From contig NZ_JAGXCY010000002.1 of assembly GCF_018310695.1 (NCBI RefSeq), forward strand, positions 124,001 to 188,000: a DNA stretch of 64,000 nucleotides, given 5' to 3'. Each line of letters starts with the position of its first letter. Position 1 is the stretch's first letter. Shown here one piece after another: positions 35,099 to 44,806 of the stretch. The position numbers and the translations under genes were made by a program. This stretch comes from Paenibacillus sp. Marseille-Q4541 (lineage in GTDB: Bacteria; Bacillota; Bacilli; Paenibacillales; Paenibacillaceae). The notes under the pieces were generated by a model. That model did not search any database, had not been told where the DNA came from, and saw only the letters and a list, made by a program, of their open reading frames with translations.

Positions 35099-35563
35099 TT
35101 GAAAAAGAAACTTACAGCAGCAGCACTAGGACTTGCACTACTATTCACAGCAGGACTCGGACAAGCTTCCGCTTCTTCTGTTCTCCAAAGCACCGTAAAT
35201 AAAACAGTTGGAATTCCTTATAAATATGGCGGTACGACACTCGCTGGATTTGATTGCTCTGGTTTTACTCGTTATGTATACAAAAAAGTAGGGGTAACTT
35301 TACCCCATAGTTCTAAACAACAGTATCAGAAAGGTCAATCCGTTAAAAAGACTCAACTGACTAAAGGTGACCTTGTATTCTTCGACACTAGCGGCAGCGG
35401 CATTTCCCATGTTGGAATCTACCTAAGTAATAATGAGTTTGTTTCTGCCACTTCATCTAAAGGCATTGCCATTACTCCTATTAACAAAGGATATTGGAGT
35501 TCCAAGTACTATGGTGCTAAACGTGTACTCAGTACTTCTGCTGCCAAAAAAGTAGGTTTATAA
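35099..35563 (+). CDS. Secreted NlpC/P60 peptidoglycan hydrolase under a c-di-AMP riboswitch
   Basis: A 154-residue exported D,L-endopeptidase-type wall hydrolase. TTG start after GGAAGGAG, a signal peptide with probable cleavage after GQASA, then a single NlpC/P60 domain: GIPYKYGGTTLAGFDCSGF with the catalytic Cys, GDLVFFDTSGSGISHVGIYL with the catalytic His, and the third polar residue in the FVSATSS region. No wall-binding repeats are present, so it is the minimal form. The upstream riboswitch ties expression to c-di-AMP, a signal of turgor and wall state. A terminator follows. Confidence 0.92.
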   Translation: MKKKLTAAALGLALLFTAGLGQASASSVLQSTVNKTVGIPYKYGGTTLAGFDCSGFTRYVYKKVGVTLPHSSKQQYQKGQSVKKTQLTKGDLVFFDTSGSGISHVGIYLSNNEFVSATSSKGIAITPINKGYWSSKYYGAKRVLSTSAAKKVGL

Positions 35564-35616
35564 AATCCATTTACACTGTATCCGGACCATTGAAACATCC
35601 ATTACGAAAATATATA

Positions 35617-35650
35617 AAGGTCAGAGGAATATTCCTCTGACCTTTTTTTA
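35617..35650 (+). terminator. Terminator of the NlpC/P60 gene
   Basis: AAGGTCAGAGGAAT pairs with ATTCCTCTGACCTT, followed by a T-run. Confidence 0.92.
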
Positions 35651-35679
35651 ATGCACCTAATAACGTTACAAGATGTCTT

Positions 35680-36780
35680 TTATAAATGACTGCTTTTGGC
35701 AATGACATAAGGTTGTCTCGCATCACCGATGAGTATTCGATCTGATGTTAAATGTACATCTTTATCAAGGATGACATTTTCAAGCACGGCATTTTCCTCA
35801 ATCACACATTTTTGCATAATAATCGAATTTTTTATTTTCGCCCCATTGTGAATTTTGACCCCTCTAAAAATGATGCTATTTTCTACCTGCCCTCCGATGA
35901 CGCAACCATTAGCAATCATCGAGTTACTTACGTCCGCATGATCCAAAAATCGGGTAGGCGGTTCGTATTTGATTTTCGTATGAACTTCATTTTGCTTGAA
36001 CAAATGTTGATATTGTTCTTGATGAAGTAAATCCAGACTGTTTCGATAATAACTCTCGATAGAGTTAATAACTGCATGGTAACCATCAAAGGCAAATCCA
36101 GCCACTTTTAGGTTATGCAAATTTTCTTGAATTCCATCACGGAAAAAGTAATCCTGACCATGGGCAATGCAGTGATCAACAAGTTTTAGGAACAACTGTT
36201 TTTCCATAATAAAAGCTCCAAGATATATGTTAGGATGATCCCCTTCCTGGTGAATTCCAGTTACCTTATCCCCATCCACATCTACACGTACACAGGAAGC
36301 ATGCTCCGGCAGGATCTCATCAACTTTTTTATATAACAGTGTGACATCAGCTTGTTGTGAAATATGAAATTGATACATCTTGCGATAATCCATAGTGTAA
36401 ATATGCTGACTGCCTGTATGAATAATATGGGTTCCTTTCGCACGTACAAAATAATCACGGTTATTATGAAAATGTTGTAGGTCGCCTTTGGAGCGATCTG
36501 TAGGATCATTCCAATCGGGCGGTAAAATAAACAACCCTCCATGCTTGCGATCAAGATCCCATGGTGCGCCCTGACCCAAATGATCGAGCAGAGAACGATA
36601 CTTACGACGAACAAATAAAGCCGTATTATGAATCCCAGAGTGCATCAAATTTGATAAAACAAAATCGATTAAACGATAACGACCAGCAAACGGAACGGCT
36701 GCACCACAACGGAAATATGTTAGTTCATTCATTAAATCCAGCTCTTGATCTAGGTTCACTACACCCATGAGTTGTTGCAT
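35680..36780 (-). CDS. glgD: Glucose-1-phosphate adenylyltransferase, GlgD subunit
   Basis: A 366-residue non-catalytic or regulatory partner of GlgC in ADP-glucose synthesis for glycogen. It starts MQQLMGVVNLDQELDLMNELT and keeps the nucleotidyltransferase fold (VPFAGRYRLIDFVLSNLMHSGI) but lacks the GGxGxRL-type nucleotide loop seen in GlgC, which is typical of GlgD. The C-terminal left-handed beta-helix (VSNSMIANGCVIGGQVENSII) is present. It follows glgC by 26 bp in the same direction. No glgA, glgB or glgP gene lies nearby, so the remaining glycogen genes must be elsewhere. Confidence 0.92.
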   Translation of the reverse strand: MQQLMGVVNLDQELDLMNELTYFRCGAAVPFAGRYRLIDFVLSNLMHSGIHNTALFVRRKYRSLLDHLGQGAPWDLDRKHGGLFILPPDWNDPTDRSKGDLQHFHNNRDYFVRAKGTHIIHTGSQHIYTMDYRKMYQFHISQQADVTLLYKKVDEILPEHASCVRVDVDGDKVTGIHQEGDHPNIYLGAFIMEKQLFLKLVDHCIAHGQDYFFRDGIQENLHNLKVAGFAFDGYHAVINSIESYYRNSLDLLHQEQYQHLFKQNEVHTKIKYEPPTRFLDHADVSNSMIANGCVIGGQVENSIIFRGVKIHNGAKIKNSIIMQKCVIEENAVLENVILDKDVHLTSDRILIGDARQPYVIAKSSHL

Positions 36781-36806
36781 ACTAGGTCACCGTCCTCATT
36801 CATAAT

Positions 36807-37961
36807 TTAACTTAGTCCATAGGTACGTTGTCGATATGTCTCATCAATGAGCAAAATTTCATCTGCCTCATCTTTATCAATACCAATTCTCGCGTAATCT
36901 TCAATTACTGTATCCTCACTAACGATCGCCTTATGAATTCTTACATTCTTGCCAATTTTCACTTTAGGCATAATTACTGAATCTGTAATTACGCTTCCCT
37001 CTCCGATTTCGACGCCATAGAATAATACAGATTTACTGACATCTCCTTTAACAATACATCCTTCATTTACGATACTGTTGCGAACCTTTGCATCTTTAGC
37101 AATATAGCCTGCAGGTTCGTTCGGATTACGGGAATAGATGCGCCACTCTGGATCATTCAGATTGAGCGGAGGATCATCGCATAAAAGATCCATATTCGCC
37201 TCCCACAAGCTCTGTACGGTCCCCACGTCTTTCCAGTACCCATTAAATGGATAAGCGTATAGATTCTTCTCATTCTTCAGCAGCAGTGGAATAATGTCTT
37301 TACCGAAATCGTACGTAGAATCAGGATCCTGTTCACTCTCAAGCAAATGTTGTTTGAGCACAGACCATTTGAACAAATAAACACCCATGGATGCCAAGGT
37401 ACTCTTAGGATGAGCAGGCTTCTCTTCAAATTCATAAATTTCATAATTGCTTCTCGTATTCAAAATACCAAATCGACTCGCTTCATGCTCCGGTACATCA
37501 ATTACGGAAATCGTGCAATCCGAATCCCGTTCCTTGTGATATTGAAGCATTGCATCATAATTCATTTTGTAGATATGATCACCAGATAAAATAAGTACAT
37601 GCTCCGGTTCAAACTGATCCACAAAATTCAAATTCCGATAAATCGCATCAGCTGTCCCTCGATACCAACTGTTACTTCCTTCTCTCTCATGAGGGGGAAG
37701 AACAAACACTCCACCTTTTCGGCGATTAAGATCCCAATCACTCCCGATACCGACATAGGAATGTAACACTAATGGCTCATACTGCGTTAATACACCTACG
37801 GTATCAATTCCAGAATTAGCACAATTGCTCAACGGAAAATCGATAATTCGGTAGGTCCCTCCAAAATAAACGGCGGGTTTAGCTAAAGTCCGAGTTAACC
37901 CTTTCAGACGTTTACCCTGGCCACCAGCCAACAACATGGCTACCACTTCTTTTTTGTTCAT
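36807..37961 (-). CDS. glgC: Glucose-1-phosphate adenylyltransferase, catalytic subunit
   Basis: The 384-residue catalytic ADP-glucose pyrophosphorylase: glucose-1-phosphate + ATP gives ADP-glucose + PPi. The N-terminal loop [58 protein letters not shown] and the FEEKP sugar-phosphate motif are intact, followed by the beta-helix domain with repeated hexapeptide turns ([21 protein letters not shown]). GAGGAGG precedes the ATG. It forms a two-gene operon with glgD. Confidence 0.95.
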   Translation of the reverse strand: MNKKEVVAMLLAGGQGKRLKGLTRTLAKPAVYFGGTYRIIDFPLSNCANSGIDTVGVLTQYEPLVLHSYVGIGSDWDLNRRKGGVFVLPPHEREGSNSWYRGTADAIYRNLNFVDQFEPEHVLILSGDHIYKMNYDAMLQYHKERDSDCTISVIDVPEHEASRFGILNTRSNYEIYEFEEKPAHPKSTLASMGVYLFKWSVLKQHLLESEQDPDSTYDFGKDIIPLLLKNEKNLYAYPFNGYWKDVGTVQSLWEANMDLLCDDPPLNLNDPEWRIYSRNPNEPAGYIAKDAKVRNSIVNEGCIVKGDVSKSVLFYGVEIGEGSVITDSVIMPKVKIGKNVRIHKAIVSEDTVIEDYARIGIDKDEADEILLIDETYRQRTYGLS

Positions 37962-38400
37962 GCAAGAGCCTCCTCAAGATGTGAAATTGGTTAACTGCTT
38001 CTAGAGTGTAGGGATAAACAAATAACATTTTGAAGAAGTTGTGACTGCACATGGGTGGATGGATCTTGGAAGTGAGGTAACATTGAAGATCATCTTAGAA
38101 GAAGATAATTATAATTGAGGTAAATATGGAGAGAATGTATCAAAGAATATCGATGGCATCCTCTAGGTCGTTATTTATGTATACACATTTCTATTTCATT
38201 ATAATCAGCCGAAATCCTTCCTGACAAACCGGAGTTATAAGAATTTTATTAGAAATTTATTCATCTGACAGAATATGACAAAATTATTTAATCATTTATC
38301 CTTTATTAATACTTGCATTAGGAGCCAGCTGATAGTAGAATACGACTTTGAGTGTGAATTTCTACGAATAGAACTATAGTTTAGAAAGGGGATTATTCCC
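37962..38400. other. Divergent intergenic region between glgC and the KhtT-N-like gene
   Basis: A 439-bp AT-rich region that must hold the glgC promoter (minus) and the promoter of the small plus-strand gene. A 32-codon frame at 38126-38224 has GAGG upstream but looks like random sequence, and I do not call it. No repeat or known RNA motif was found. Confidence 0.4.
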
Positions 38401-38616
38401 ATGGAACTTCTCAAATCCGCTTTGCCCGGTGTAGGTATGAAATATCAACTGGAGACAAAAGCAGGTTCAAATTTCATTATCGTTCATCACGAAGATGGTC
38501 GTCGTGAAATTTACTGTTCGGACCCAGAAGATAATGAAAATCTCATATTCATCGCAGAGCTAGAGGATGAGGAGTGTATGTTGCTCTCTAGTGTAATTGG
38601 CGGATGGAACGAATAA
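38401..38616 (+). CDS. Stand-alone KhtT-like N-terminal domain
   Basis: A 71-residue protein matching the N-terminal domain of KhtT (YhaT), the regulatory subunit of the K+/H+ antiporter KhtU: LPGVGMKYQLETKAGSNFIIVHHEDGRREIYC, then a Glu/Asp-rich stretch and a IGGWNE end. In KhtT the next ~90 residues form the RCK_C domain that binds c-di-AMP; here a stop codon follows at once, and a terminator lies 10 bp beyond, so the short form is what the gene encodes. No antiporter gene is adjacent. It may act on an antiporter encoded elsewhere or be a reduced relic. RBS AAAGGGG is upstream. Confidence 0.75.
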   Translation: MELLKSALPGVGMKYQLETKAGSNFIIVHHEDGRREIYCSDPEDNENLIFIAELEDEECMLLSSVIGGWNE

Positions 38617-38625
38617 AATTAAAAT

Positions 38626-38672
38626 GGACAGTCCACCCTTCTTCTTTATAGAGATGAAGGGTGAGACTGTCC
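38626..38672 (+). terminator. Terminator after the KhtT-N-like gene
   Basis: GGACAGTC, then ACCCTTC, pairs with GAAGGGT and GACTGTCC, followed by TTTTC. It can also serve the convergent histidine kinase gene. Confidence 0.85.
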
Positions 38673-38696
38673 TTTTCATTTCGTGATCATTATTCA

Positions 38697-40613
38697 TTAA
38701 GGTATGTCCAGCTCCAGTAAAAATTGAAAGGTAGCCCCTCTACCTTCTTCACTGCTAACGCTGATTGAACCTCCCATAACTTCTACCAAACGCTTGGATA
38801 TCGCTAACCCAAGGCCTGTGCCTCCGTATTTACGATTTATCGATGTATCCAGCTGCGAAAAGGATTGAAACAATTCATCTTGTTTATGAAGAGGAATTCC
38901 AATGCCCGTATCTTGAATTTGGAAGATTAGTAATTTCCTATCCGCTAGATGAGTGTTCATCTGATCCACTTGAATGATCACTTCGCCAGAATTCGTGAAT
39001 TTAACTCCATTACTAATTAAATTAATGAGGATCTGCGTTATTTTAGATGCATCTCCTAAAAATATCTCAGGAATTTCATCATCACAAATGAGTGAAAGAT
39101 GAATCCCTTTCTCCTCTGCTGCCGAGATAAATAAACTTTGTGTCTCAGTAAGCACGTCTTTTAAAGAAAAGGGCTCATGAGTAACTTCAATTTTCCCTGC
39201 CTCTATTTTGCTGTAATCCAACAATTCCGTAAACATTTGCATTAAAGAATTGCTGCTATTCGAAATAATTTCGGTGTAAGCTCGCTGATCCTCATCGAGC
39301 TCTGTATCTAAAAGTAGAGAAGTCATTCCAACAATGCCATTCATTGGTGTACGCAGTTCATGACTCATCATCGCAAGGAACTCAGATTTAGCACGATCTG
39401 CATGAATAGCTTCCTCTTTTGCCTTCATGATCTCCTTAATGGAAGTGATGTCTCGTATTACAACGACTGCACCTTTATGTTCATCTTGATCCATCATCGG
39501 AGTTACTTGATACTCTGCAATAAAAGTGCTACCATCCTTGCGTCCAAGCACGGTTTCTTTCACCGAATGACGGACACCTGAAAGAATATTCTCATACATC
39601 GGCATTTGGTGAGAAGGATAAGGATAATAATCTTCATTGAATTGTAGAAACTGGTTTGTCAGTTTAAGACCTACTGCATCCTCCTGACTCATGTCTAGTA
39701 ACTCCGCTCCCGTTTTATTTAAATAGGTCAGATGACCTTCATGATCTACCCCAAAAATGCATTCATTCACTGTATTGAATATCAGTTCAAGTTTGTTACT
39801 TAGATTTTCGATTTCCAGAAGATATCGCCTGCTTTCTGTTACATCGCTAGTAATCCCGTAAACACCGACCACCTCTTCATTTAAAATAATTGGTACGTTA
39901 ATTACATGTACTTCAATGGAATGTCCTTCTTTATGCAGCAAACGAATGTGATATGCTTGAGGAATCCCTTTCGAAGCCATGGAAAAATGATAATCTGTTT
40001 TTTCCAAATAATCAGGGTGAATAAGGGGAGTGAACTTGTCCGAAAGGAGTTCTTCCTTTGTATGTCCTGTTAACTTGCATTGCCCATCATTTACACGTAG
40101 CAGATTCCCATTCAGATCCAAAGAAGCGACACCTAAAGGATTATATTTAAACAACGATTTGTACTCTTCTATTTCCCGTTCAAGTTTTTCTGAGTTCACT
40201 TGATGAGCTTGGGGAAAGGGATCTTGACGACTCTTCTGAGTAGAAACCAGCTGGACAATAAAACAGTGACCTTCGGATTTCGATGAAGATTCCAAAAGAG
40301 AGATGTATAGATCTGCTTCATTTGCTTTTATATGATTAACGTTCAGAGGAACCTTGAAATGTACAGAATCTTTTATTTCCTTTAGCAATTCATCTGCAAT
40401 GTCCTTGAAATTCAGATCATGTTCATTCTCATACCCTAATATATGTATCAAAGATTTAGTAAGCAGATCATCCGAACTGAGTCCAGCCCAATTTTCAAAG
40501 GCTTTGTTCACTTTACATACGATTCCCCTATCGCCAGCAACCATGGCCATTGGAATAGGAGCGTTCAAAAAAATGTTCTTCCACACTTTGTTGTCCGTTA
40601 AAGGCCCTAACAT
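38697..40613 (-). CDS. Multi-PAS hybrid-type sensor histidine kinase (soluble, orphan)
   Basis: A 638-residue kinase without membrane segments. The ATG at 40613 is chosen because GGAGG lies 7 bases upstream; an ATG at 40724 has no RBS. There are three PAS-type sensor regions (roughly 10-110, 145-270 and 275-390: [19 protein letters not shown] in degenerate form, [19 protein letters not shown], and a PAC segment [14 protein letters not shown]). Then come HisKA with H in [20 protein letters not shown] box [14 protein letters not shown]1 DTGIGIP, and G2 [19 protein letters not shown]. There is no receiver domain and no adjacent response regulator, so its partner is elsewhere. Sporulation-kinase-like input is possible but not shown. 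Confidence 0.9.
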   Translation of the reverse strand: MLGPLTDNKVWKNIFLNAPIPMAMVAGDRGIVCKVNKAFENWAGLSSDDLLTKSLIHILGYENEHDLNFKDIADELLKEIKDSVHFKVPLNVNHIKANEADLYISLLESSSKSEGHCFIVQLVSTQKSRQDPFPQAHQVNSEKLEREIEEYKSLFKYNPLGVASLDLNGNLLRVNDGQCKLTGHTKEELLSDKFTPLIHPDYLEKTDYHFSMASKGIPQAYHIRLLHKEGHSIEVHVINVPIILNEEVVGVYGITSDVTESRRYLLEIENLSNKLELIFNTVNECIFGVDHEGHLTYLNKTGAELLDMSQEDAVGLKLTNQFLQFNEDYYPYPSHQMPMYENILSGVRHSVKETVLGRKDGSTFIAEYQVTPMMDQDEHKGAVVVIRDITSIKEIMKAKEEAIHADRAKSEFLAMMSHELRTPMNGIVGMTSLLLDTELDEDQRAYTEIISNSSNSLMQMFTELLDYSKIEAGKIEVTHEPFSLKDVLTETQSLFISAAEEKGIHLSLICDDEIPEIFLGDASKITQILINLISNGVKFTNSGEVIIQVDQMNTHLADRKLLIFQIQDTGIGIPLHKQDELFQSFSQLDTSINRKYGGTGLGLAISKRLVEVMGGSISVSSEEGRGATFQFLLELDIP

Positions 40614-40751
40614 CTGGCCGCCTCCTTCATCAGTTCCAATTCTGTCTATCTTATAGTTACCTCGTTTAGCCTTACTCCAAACCCAGGTTACAAAAGATTC
40701 ATTTATTATTTTTTGAATCCCCATTTATCAATCATTTTGTGCAAACAAAAA

Positions 40752-40783
40752 AAGCCTGGCTATGTATAATAAATGCCAAGCTT
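40752..40783 (-). terminator. Terminator of the DUF1836 gene
   Basis: On the minus strand AAGCTTGGC, loop, GCCAGGCTT, then TTTTTTG (one G-U pair). It lies 35 bp past the stop at 40818. Confidence 0.75.
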
Positions 40784-40817
40784 TTCGGATACCAAAACTG
40801 TTGCTTACATACTGAAA

Positions 40818-41552
40818 TTATAAAAATAAAGTTGCGTTTAAATATCGTTTAGATAAGGAATGAAGGTATGTGGTTTGTATAGATAAGGTTGCAATAAAAA
40901 TCGTATTTCTTACAATTTGATGCTGTCTTTTTGTTAAATGAACGAATGAATCGACAATCTCGTCTGCAGCTAAGCGGATCTCTGCTTCTGTTAAGGTATC
41001 GGTATGAATAAAACGCTCATGCTCACAATCCAAATGCTCAAAAAGGTCCGCATACGTATTGTACAAGAGTAAAGGATTCAATAAATCATCATCATCACGA
41101 TCCGGATCAACAAAAATGCCTTTAAACAAATTACGAATCGATTCAAAATCCAATACCGCTTTTAAATCATCTATCATAAAAAGTAATGCAGCTTGATGAA
41201 TGGAATATTTCTTACCGATTTTTGGAGAAGAGAAATACTCTTTAAAATCCCGTTTCACCCAATTTTGCATTGAAGTTATAGATGCGTTTGAATATTCGAT
41301 CATTTGTGCGAGTGAAGCGATCTCCTGAAGTGAAAAACCGGCTGTTCGATTCCCTTTAATTAACTTTTCCAATATGGGAGGAAGTGAAGTCGACAAAAAA
41401 GCAGCATAAGTCGTACCTTGAACTACATCCGACTGATGGTGCTCATTCCATGTTTTTTGAAGCAGTTCTAGCGGCGTAATCTTATGGTGTCCTTCGATGG
41501 ACAGCAGCAGTTGTGCCATTTCACTACGAGTAAGGGTAAATAACTCTGTCAT
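40818..41552 (-). CDS. DUF1836 domain protein
   Basis: A 244-residue cytoplasmic protein with the full DUF1836 signature: FTLTRSEMAQLLLSIEG, AAFLSTSLPPILEKLIKGN, GFSLQEIASLAQMIEYSNASITSMQNWVKRDFKEY, and KKYSIHQAALLFMIDDLKAVLDF. The first half looks like a MerR/helix-turn-helix-like fold (NASITSMQNWVKRD as recognition segment), so a DNA-binding role is plausible. Function is not established for this family. Single gene, divergent from the CorC/HlyC gene. Confidence 0.85.
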   Translation of the reverse strand: MTELFTLTRSEMAQLLLSIEGHHKITPLELLQKTWNEHHQSDVVQGTTYAAFLSTSLPPILEKLIKGNRTAGFSLQEIASLAQMIEYSNASITSMQNWVKRDFKEYFSSPKIGKKYSIHQAALLFMIDDLKAVLDFESIRNLFKGIFVDPDRDDDDLLNPLLLYNTYADLFEHLDCEHERFIHTDTLTEAEIRLAADEIVDSFVHLTKRQHQIVRNTIFIATLSIQTTYLHSLSKRYLNATLFL

Positions 41553-41800
41553 CTCATGGACCTCCTACAATTAAGTTTTAACTATCCTATCAAATCATAT
41601 GGACTTATATTACGTGACCCGTATCACCTTGTAAAGGCGTGTATGTAAGAGCAAAGTTGCATTATGTTCTTCATTTCAGACGCTAAACGTCATAAATCAA
41701 TCATACTAGACGATATTGCACATTGCTCATCAGATGATAAGTTCTGTATACTAGTTCATATGAACTTAAAATTTATTAAAAAGGATTGTGAAAAAGTCGA

Positions 41801-43138
41801 ATGGATGACATAGGACTGAATTTGTTTTTGTTTGTCGTATTAATTGCGCTTACGGCTTTCTTCGTAGCAACTGAATTTGCGATTATCAAGCTACGTTCGA
41901 GCCGTATTGACCAATTAGTACTAGAAGGACGCAGAGGTGCACTTGCCGTACAAAAAGTGACATCCAATCTGGATGGATACTTGTCTGCGTGTCAGCTTGG
42001 TATTACGATAACTGCCCTTGGACTTGGATGGCTAGGTGAACCTACTGTCGCTAAATTGATTGAACCGTTGTTTGAACGCTTCGGCATTGCTACGGATGTC
42101 AGTCATATCTTCTCGTTCATCATTGCGTTTGCTATCGTTACCTTCTTGCACGTCGTCGTAGGTGAACTCGCTCCGAAAACAATGGCTATTCAGAAAGCAG
42201 AAGCCGTGACCTTCTTGGTTGCTAGACCCATTATGTGGTTCTATAAAATTATGTATCCATTTATCTGGCTCTTAAACGGATCTGCCAATGCCCTGGTTCG
42301 ACTCTTCGGACTTAAACCAGCAAGTGAACATGAAGATGCTCACTCTGAAGAAGAAATTCAAATCATCCTCTCTGAAAGTTATCAGAGTGGGAAAATTAAT
42401 AATACAGAATACGGATATGTAAATCGTATTTTTGCTTTTGACGACTTATTAGCAAAAGAAATCATGATTCCTCGTACAGATATGGTTTGTCTTTATACCA
42501 ATAATACATTTGATCAGAACATGGATATTATCCGTAGAGAACAATACACACGTTTTCCTGTTGCCCATCAAGGCAAAGATCAGATTATCGGAATGATTAA
42601 TACGAAACAAATGTTTCTTAATTATGAAGAAGGAAAAAGCCTTGACCTCAAACAGTTCATGCATCCCGTTCTTACGGTCTCAGAAGCTACAGCGGTTAAT
42701 GATCTTCTGAAACGAATGCAGAAAGAACAAGTGCATCTCGCTGTACTTGTAGATGAGTTTGGCGGAACAGCAGGTCTTGTGACAATCGAAGATATTCTCG
42801 AAGAAATTGTAGGAGAAATTCGCGATGAATTTGACTCCGAAGAACGCAGAGAAATTGAACAACTTGGTGAACTACACTATATCGTAGATGGAAAGATCCA
42901 ACTGGATCAAATCGCTGACATGACGGGTGTACATTTTGATCTGGAAGCCGCTGATACCATTGGCGGATGGTTGTTTACGATTTTACTCAACCCAAAACCA
43001 GGTCAATCTCATCATCATCAAGGTCTCCTCTTTACCGTAAGAGAAGTTGGACGCAATCGTGTGAAGAAAGTAGAATTTAAAAAAGCACCGGAAGAAACAC
43101 AATCAGGTCTAGAGCCAGAACCTTCCGTCTCTATCTAA
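41801..43138 (+). CDS. CNNM/CorC-HlyC family transporter (CBS-pair protein)
   Basis: A 445-residue membrane protein, probably a divalent-cation (Mg2+) exporter of the CNNM/MpfA type. Layout: an N-terminal CNNM domain with TMs at ~3-25, 60-80, 95-117 and 135-155 (including GLGWLGEPTVAKLIEPLF and VVGELAPKTMAIQKAE), a CBS pair at ~205-335 (IMIPRTDMVCLYTNN, VDEFGGTAGLVTIEDILEEIVGEI), and the CorC_HlyC ion-binding domain to ~430. The older hemolysin label is not supported by function. Start ATG 41801 has only a weak upstream AAAGGA. The terminator is shared with ppaC. Confidence 0.88.
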   Translation: MDDIGLNLFLFVVLIALTAFFVATEFAIIKLRSSRIDQLVLEGRRGALAVQKVTSNLDGYLSACQLGITITALGLGWLGEPTVAKLIEPLFERFGIATDVSHIFSFIIAFAIVTFLHVVVGELAPKTMAIQKAEAVTFLVARPIMWFYKIMYPFIWLLNGSANALVRLFGLKPASEHEDAHSEEEIQIILSESYQSGKINNTEYGYVNRIFAFDDLLAKEIMIPRTDMVCLYTNNTFDQNMDIIRREQYTRFPVAHQGKDQIIGMINTKQMFLNYEEGKSLDLKQFMHPVLTVSEATAVNDLLKRMQKEQVHLAVLVDEFGGTAGLVTIEDILEEIVGEIRDEFDSEERREIEQLGELHYIVDGKIQLDQIADMTGVHFDLEAADTIGGWLFTILLNPKPGQSHHHQGLLFTVREVGRNRVKKVEFKKAPEETQSGLEPEPSVSI

Positions 43139-43158
43139 ATAAAATGAATCATAAAAAA

Positions 43159-43190
43159 AACCTCTGACAAATGCGTCAGAGGTTTTTTTG
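43159..43190. terminator. Bidirectional terminator between CorC/HlyC and ppaC
   Basis: AACCTCTGAC, loop AAATGC, GTCAGAGGTT, with A-run upstream and T-run downstream; works for both convergent genes. Confidence 0.9.
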
Positions 43191-43199
43191 ATTCGTATA

Positions 43200-44126
43200 T
43201 TATACAAGTGCTTCTGTAAGGACAGGAACAATTTGAGATTTACGGGATACTACACCTTTAAGTAAAGCTTTCTTCTCTAGAAGTTGTACACCATATGCAC
43301 GTTCAACAGCATCTGCTTTTTCACCAATAGCGAGGACAACAGAATCATTATTAAGAATATCCGTAATTACGAATACGAACAGATCCAAGTTTTTCTCTTC
43401 AACATTAATCGCAATCGCTGTTTCGAGCTCATCTTGTTTCACCAGTACATCATTAATATCTACTGTATTTACTTGTGCGATTTCCACTTTAGAATTACCC
43501 ATTTGGAACTCTTTCGCATCAAGTGTCAAAAGTTGAGCGATCGATTTCTTGCTCAGGTCTGCACCTGCCTTCAGCATATCAAGACCGTACACATGAGCGT
43601 CTACGCCAGCGATCGCCGCAAGTTCTTCTGCAGCTGCTACATCTTGATCTGTGCATGTAGGGGATTTAAACAATAAAGAATCAGAAATAATGGCAGACAA
43701 CATCAAACCAGCAATCGGTTTGGAAATTTCAACATTATTTTCTTTGTACAATTTATTGAGAATGGTCGCTGTGCAACCAACAGGTTCAGCACGATAGTAC
43801 AGTGGCTGGCTTGTCTCAAAATTAGCAATACGGTGGTGATCAATAACCTCAGTAACTTGTACTTGATCAATGTCACTCACACTTTGTTGACGCTCATTAT
43901 GATCTACCAGAATTACAGTACTTACTTCGTTCGCAACTGTATCCACCTGACGCGGTGCAACAACGCCAAAATAGTCAAGCGCGTACTGTGTTTCGCCGTT
44001 CACTTCACCAAGTCGAACAGCTTCAGCTTCTACGCCGATCTTGTTTTTTAGATCAGCATATGCCAATGCTGAGCAAATCGTATCCGTATCCGGATTTTTG
44101 TGACCAAAGATTAATGTTTTCCCCAT
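43200..44126 (-). CDS. ppaC: Manganese-dependent inorganic pyrophosphatase
   Basis: Family II pyrophosphatase (308 residues) of the DHH superfamily, hydrolysing PPi in the cytoplasm with Mn2+ or Co2+. Metal ligands are visible: [13 protein letters not shown] (His8, Asp12, Asp14 region), ILVDHNE, and the DHH motif [10 protein letters not shown]. The C-terminal DHHA2 domain ends [25 protein letters not shown] lies ahead of the ATG. Length and order are normal. It stands alone next to the IF-3 paralogue gene. Confidence 0.95.
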   Translation of the reverse strand: MGKTLIFGHKNPDTDTICSALAYADLKNKIGVEAEAVRLGEVNGETQYALDYFGVVAPRQVDTVANEVSTVILVDHNERQQSVSDIDQVQVTEVIDHHRIANFETSQPLYYRAEPVGCTATILNKLYKENNVEISKPIAGLMLSAIISDSLLFKSPTCTDQDVAAAEELAAIAGVDAHVYGLDMLKAGADLSKKSIAQLLTLDAKEFQMGNSKVEIAQVNTVDINDVLVKQDELETAIAINVEEKNLDLFVFVITDILNNDSVVLAIGEKADAVERAYGVQLLEKKALLKGVVSRKSQIVPVLTEALV

Positions 44127-44260
44127 GAGAAGTAACCTCCGTTATTTGTAAAATTATTTGTTAAAATTAGAGCATCCGCTTAGGATGTAAGTCCTTTTAA
44201 GATTATAGCGTTAAATCAATTGTATTCCAATAACTATACCTTGATTTAACGACATTTTTT

Positions 44261-44731
44261 TTATGGATGTAATTCCACTACAGCCTGTTTTCCACTAAGT
44301 TGAATCCCTGTACTAGGTGAACCCCAAGGTTTCAAATCGCGAATGAGGTCTTCAAGTAACTTTTTAGCTGCATCTCCTTGTTTCCCTTGGATCTTAACGA
44401 CCAATTTAGCGATATCACCTGACTTTAGGATTCTTTCCATTTGTGTTTTTTTCGTATCATAATCATGCTCTTCGATGTGAGGCGTAAGTCTAATTTCCTT
44501 CGTCTTAGGTGCTCTGTCCTTCCGTTTCTCTGCTGCTGCCTCCTGTTTCGCTGCTCCCGCACGAATGAGCTTGCAAGGCGGAGGACTTGTCATCAGTGAA
44601 GTACATATCAAATCAACCTTTAATTCTTTGGCAAGCTTAAGCGCTTCTTTCGTAGACATAATCCCTAAGTCTTCTCCTTCAAGTCCGGTTACACTAACTT
44701 CGGATGCTTTTATCTTTTCATTTTTTATCAT
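44261..44731 (-). CDS. Translation initiation factor IF-3 paralogue
   Basis: A 156-residue protein with the IF-3 fold: N-domain IKNEKIKASEVSVTGLEGEDLGIMSTKEALKLA and C-domain KEIRLTPHIEEHDYDTKKTQMERILKSGD. It differs from ordinary IF-3: the linker normally containing YGKYRFE reads IRAGAAKQEAAAEKR, and the conserved MAP-type end is replaced by VVELHP. The usual gene order infC-rpmI-rplT with an L20 leader is absent; it is a single gene with a standard ATG and GGAGGGG, whereas canonical infC often uses a rare start. It is therefore a second, diverged copy, perhaps acting on special ribosomes or in stress. The role is inferred. Confidence 0.85.
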   Translation of the reverse strand: MIKNEKIKASEVSVTGLEGEDLGIMSTKEALKLAKELKVDLICTSLMTSPPPCKLIRAGAAKQEAAAEKRKDRAPKTKEIRLTPHIEEHDYDTKKTQMERILKSGDIAKLVVKIQGKQGDAAKKLLEDLIRDLKPWGSPSTGIQLSGKQAVVELHP

Positions 44732-44769
44732 GATTTCGACCCCTCCATCTGTCTTTTATCCTGACAAAA

Positions 44770-44793
44770 GGCACCGTACCTTGATACGGTGCC
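44770..44793 (-). terminator. Terminator of the LTA synthase gene
   Basis: GGCACCGTA and TACGGTGCC with a short loop, A-run and T-run on either side; located just past the stop codon at 44807. Confidence 0.88.
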
Positions 44794-44806
44794 TTTTCGC
44801 TAAATT

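Noticed and set aside
38126..38224. 32-codon frame with GAGG upstream in the glgC divergent region
   Set aside because: Composition looks random, there is no terminator after it, and the frame overlaps the area expected to hold promoters.
40614..40724. Earlier start for the PAS histidine kinase at 40724
   Set aside because: No RBS is present there, while GGAGG lies 7 bases ahead of the ATG at 40613.
41801..43138. Hemolysin label for the CNNM/CBS protein
   Set aside because: The name is historical; the domains are those of divalent-cation transporters, and no toxin feature is seen.
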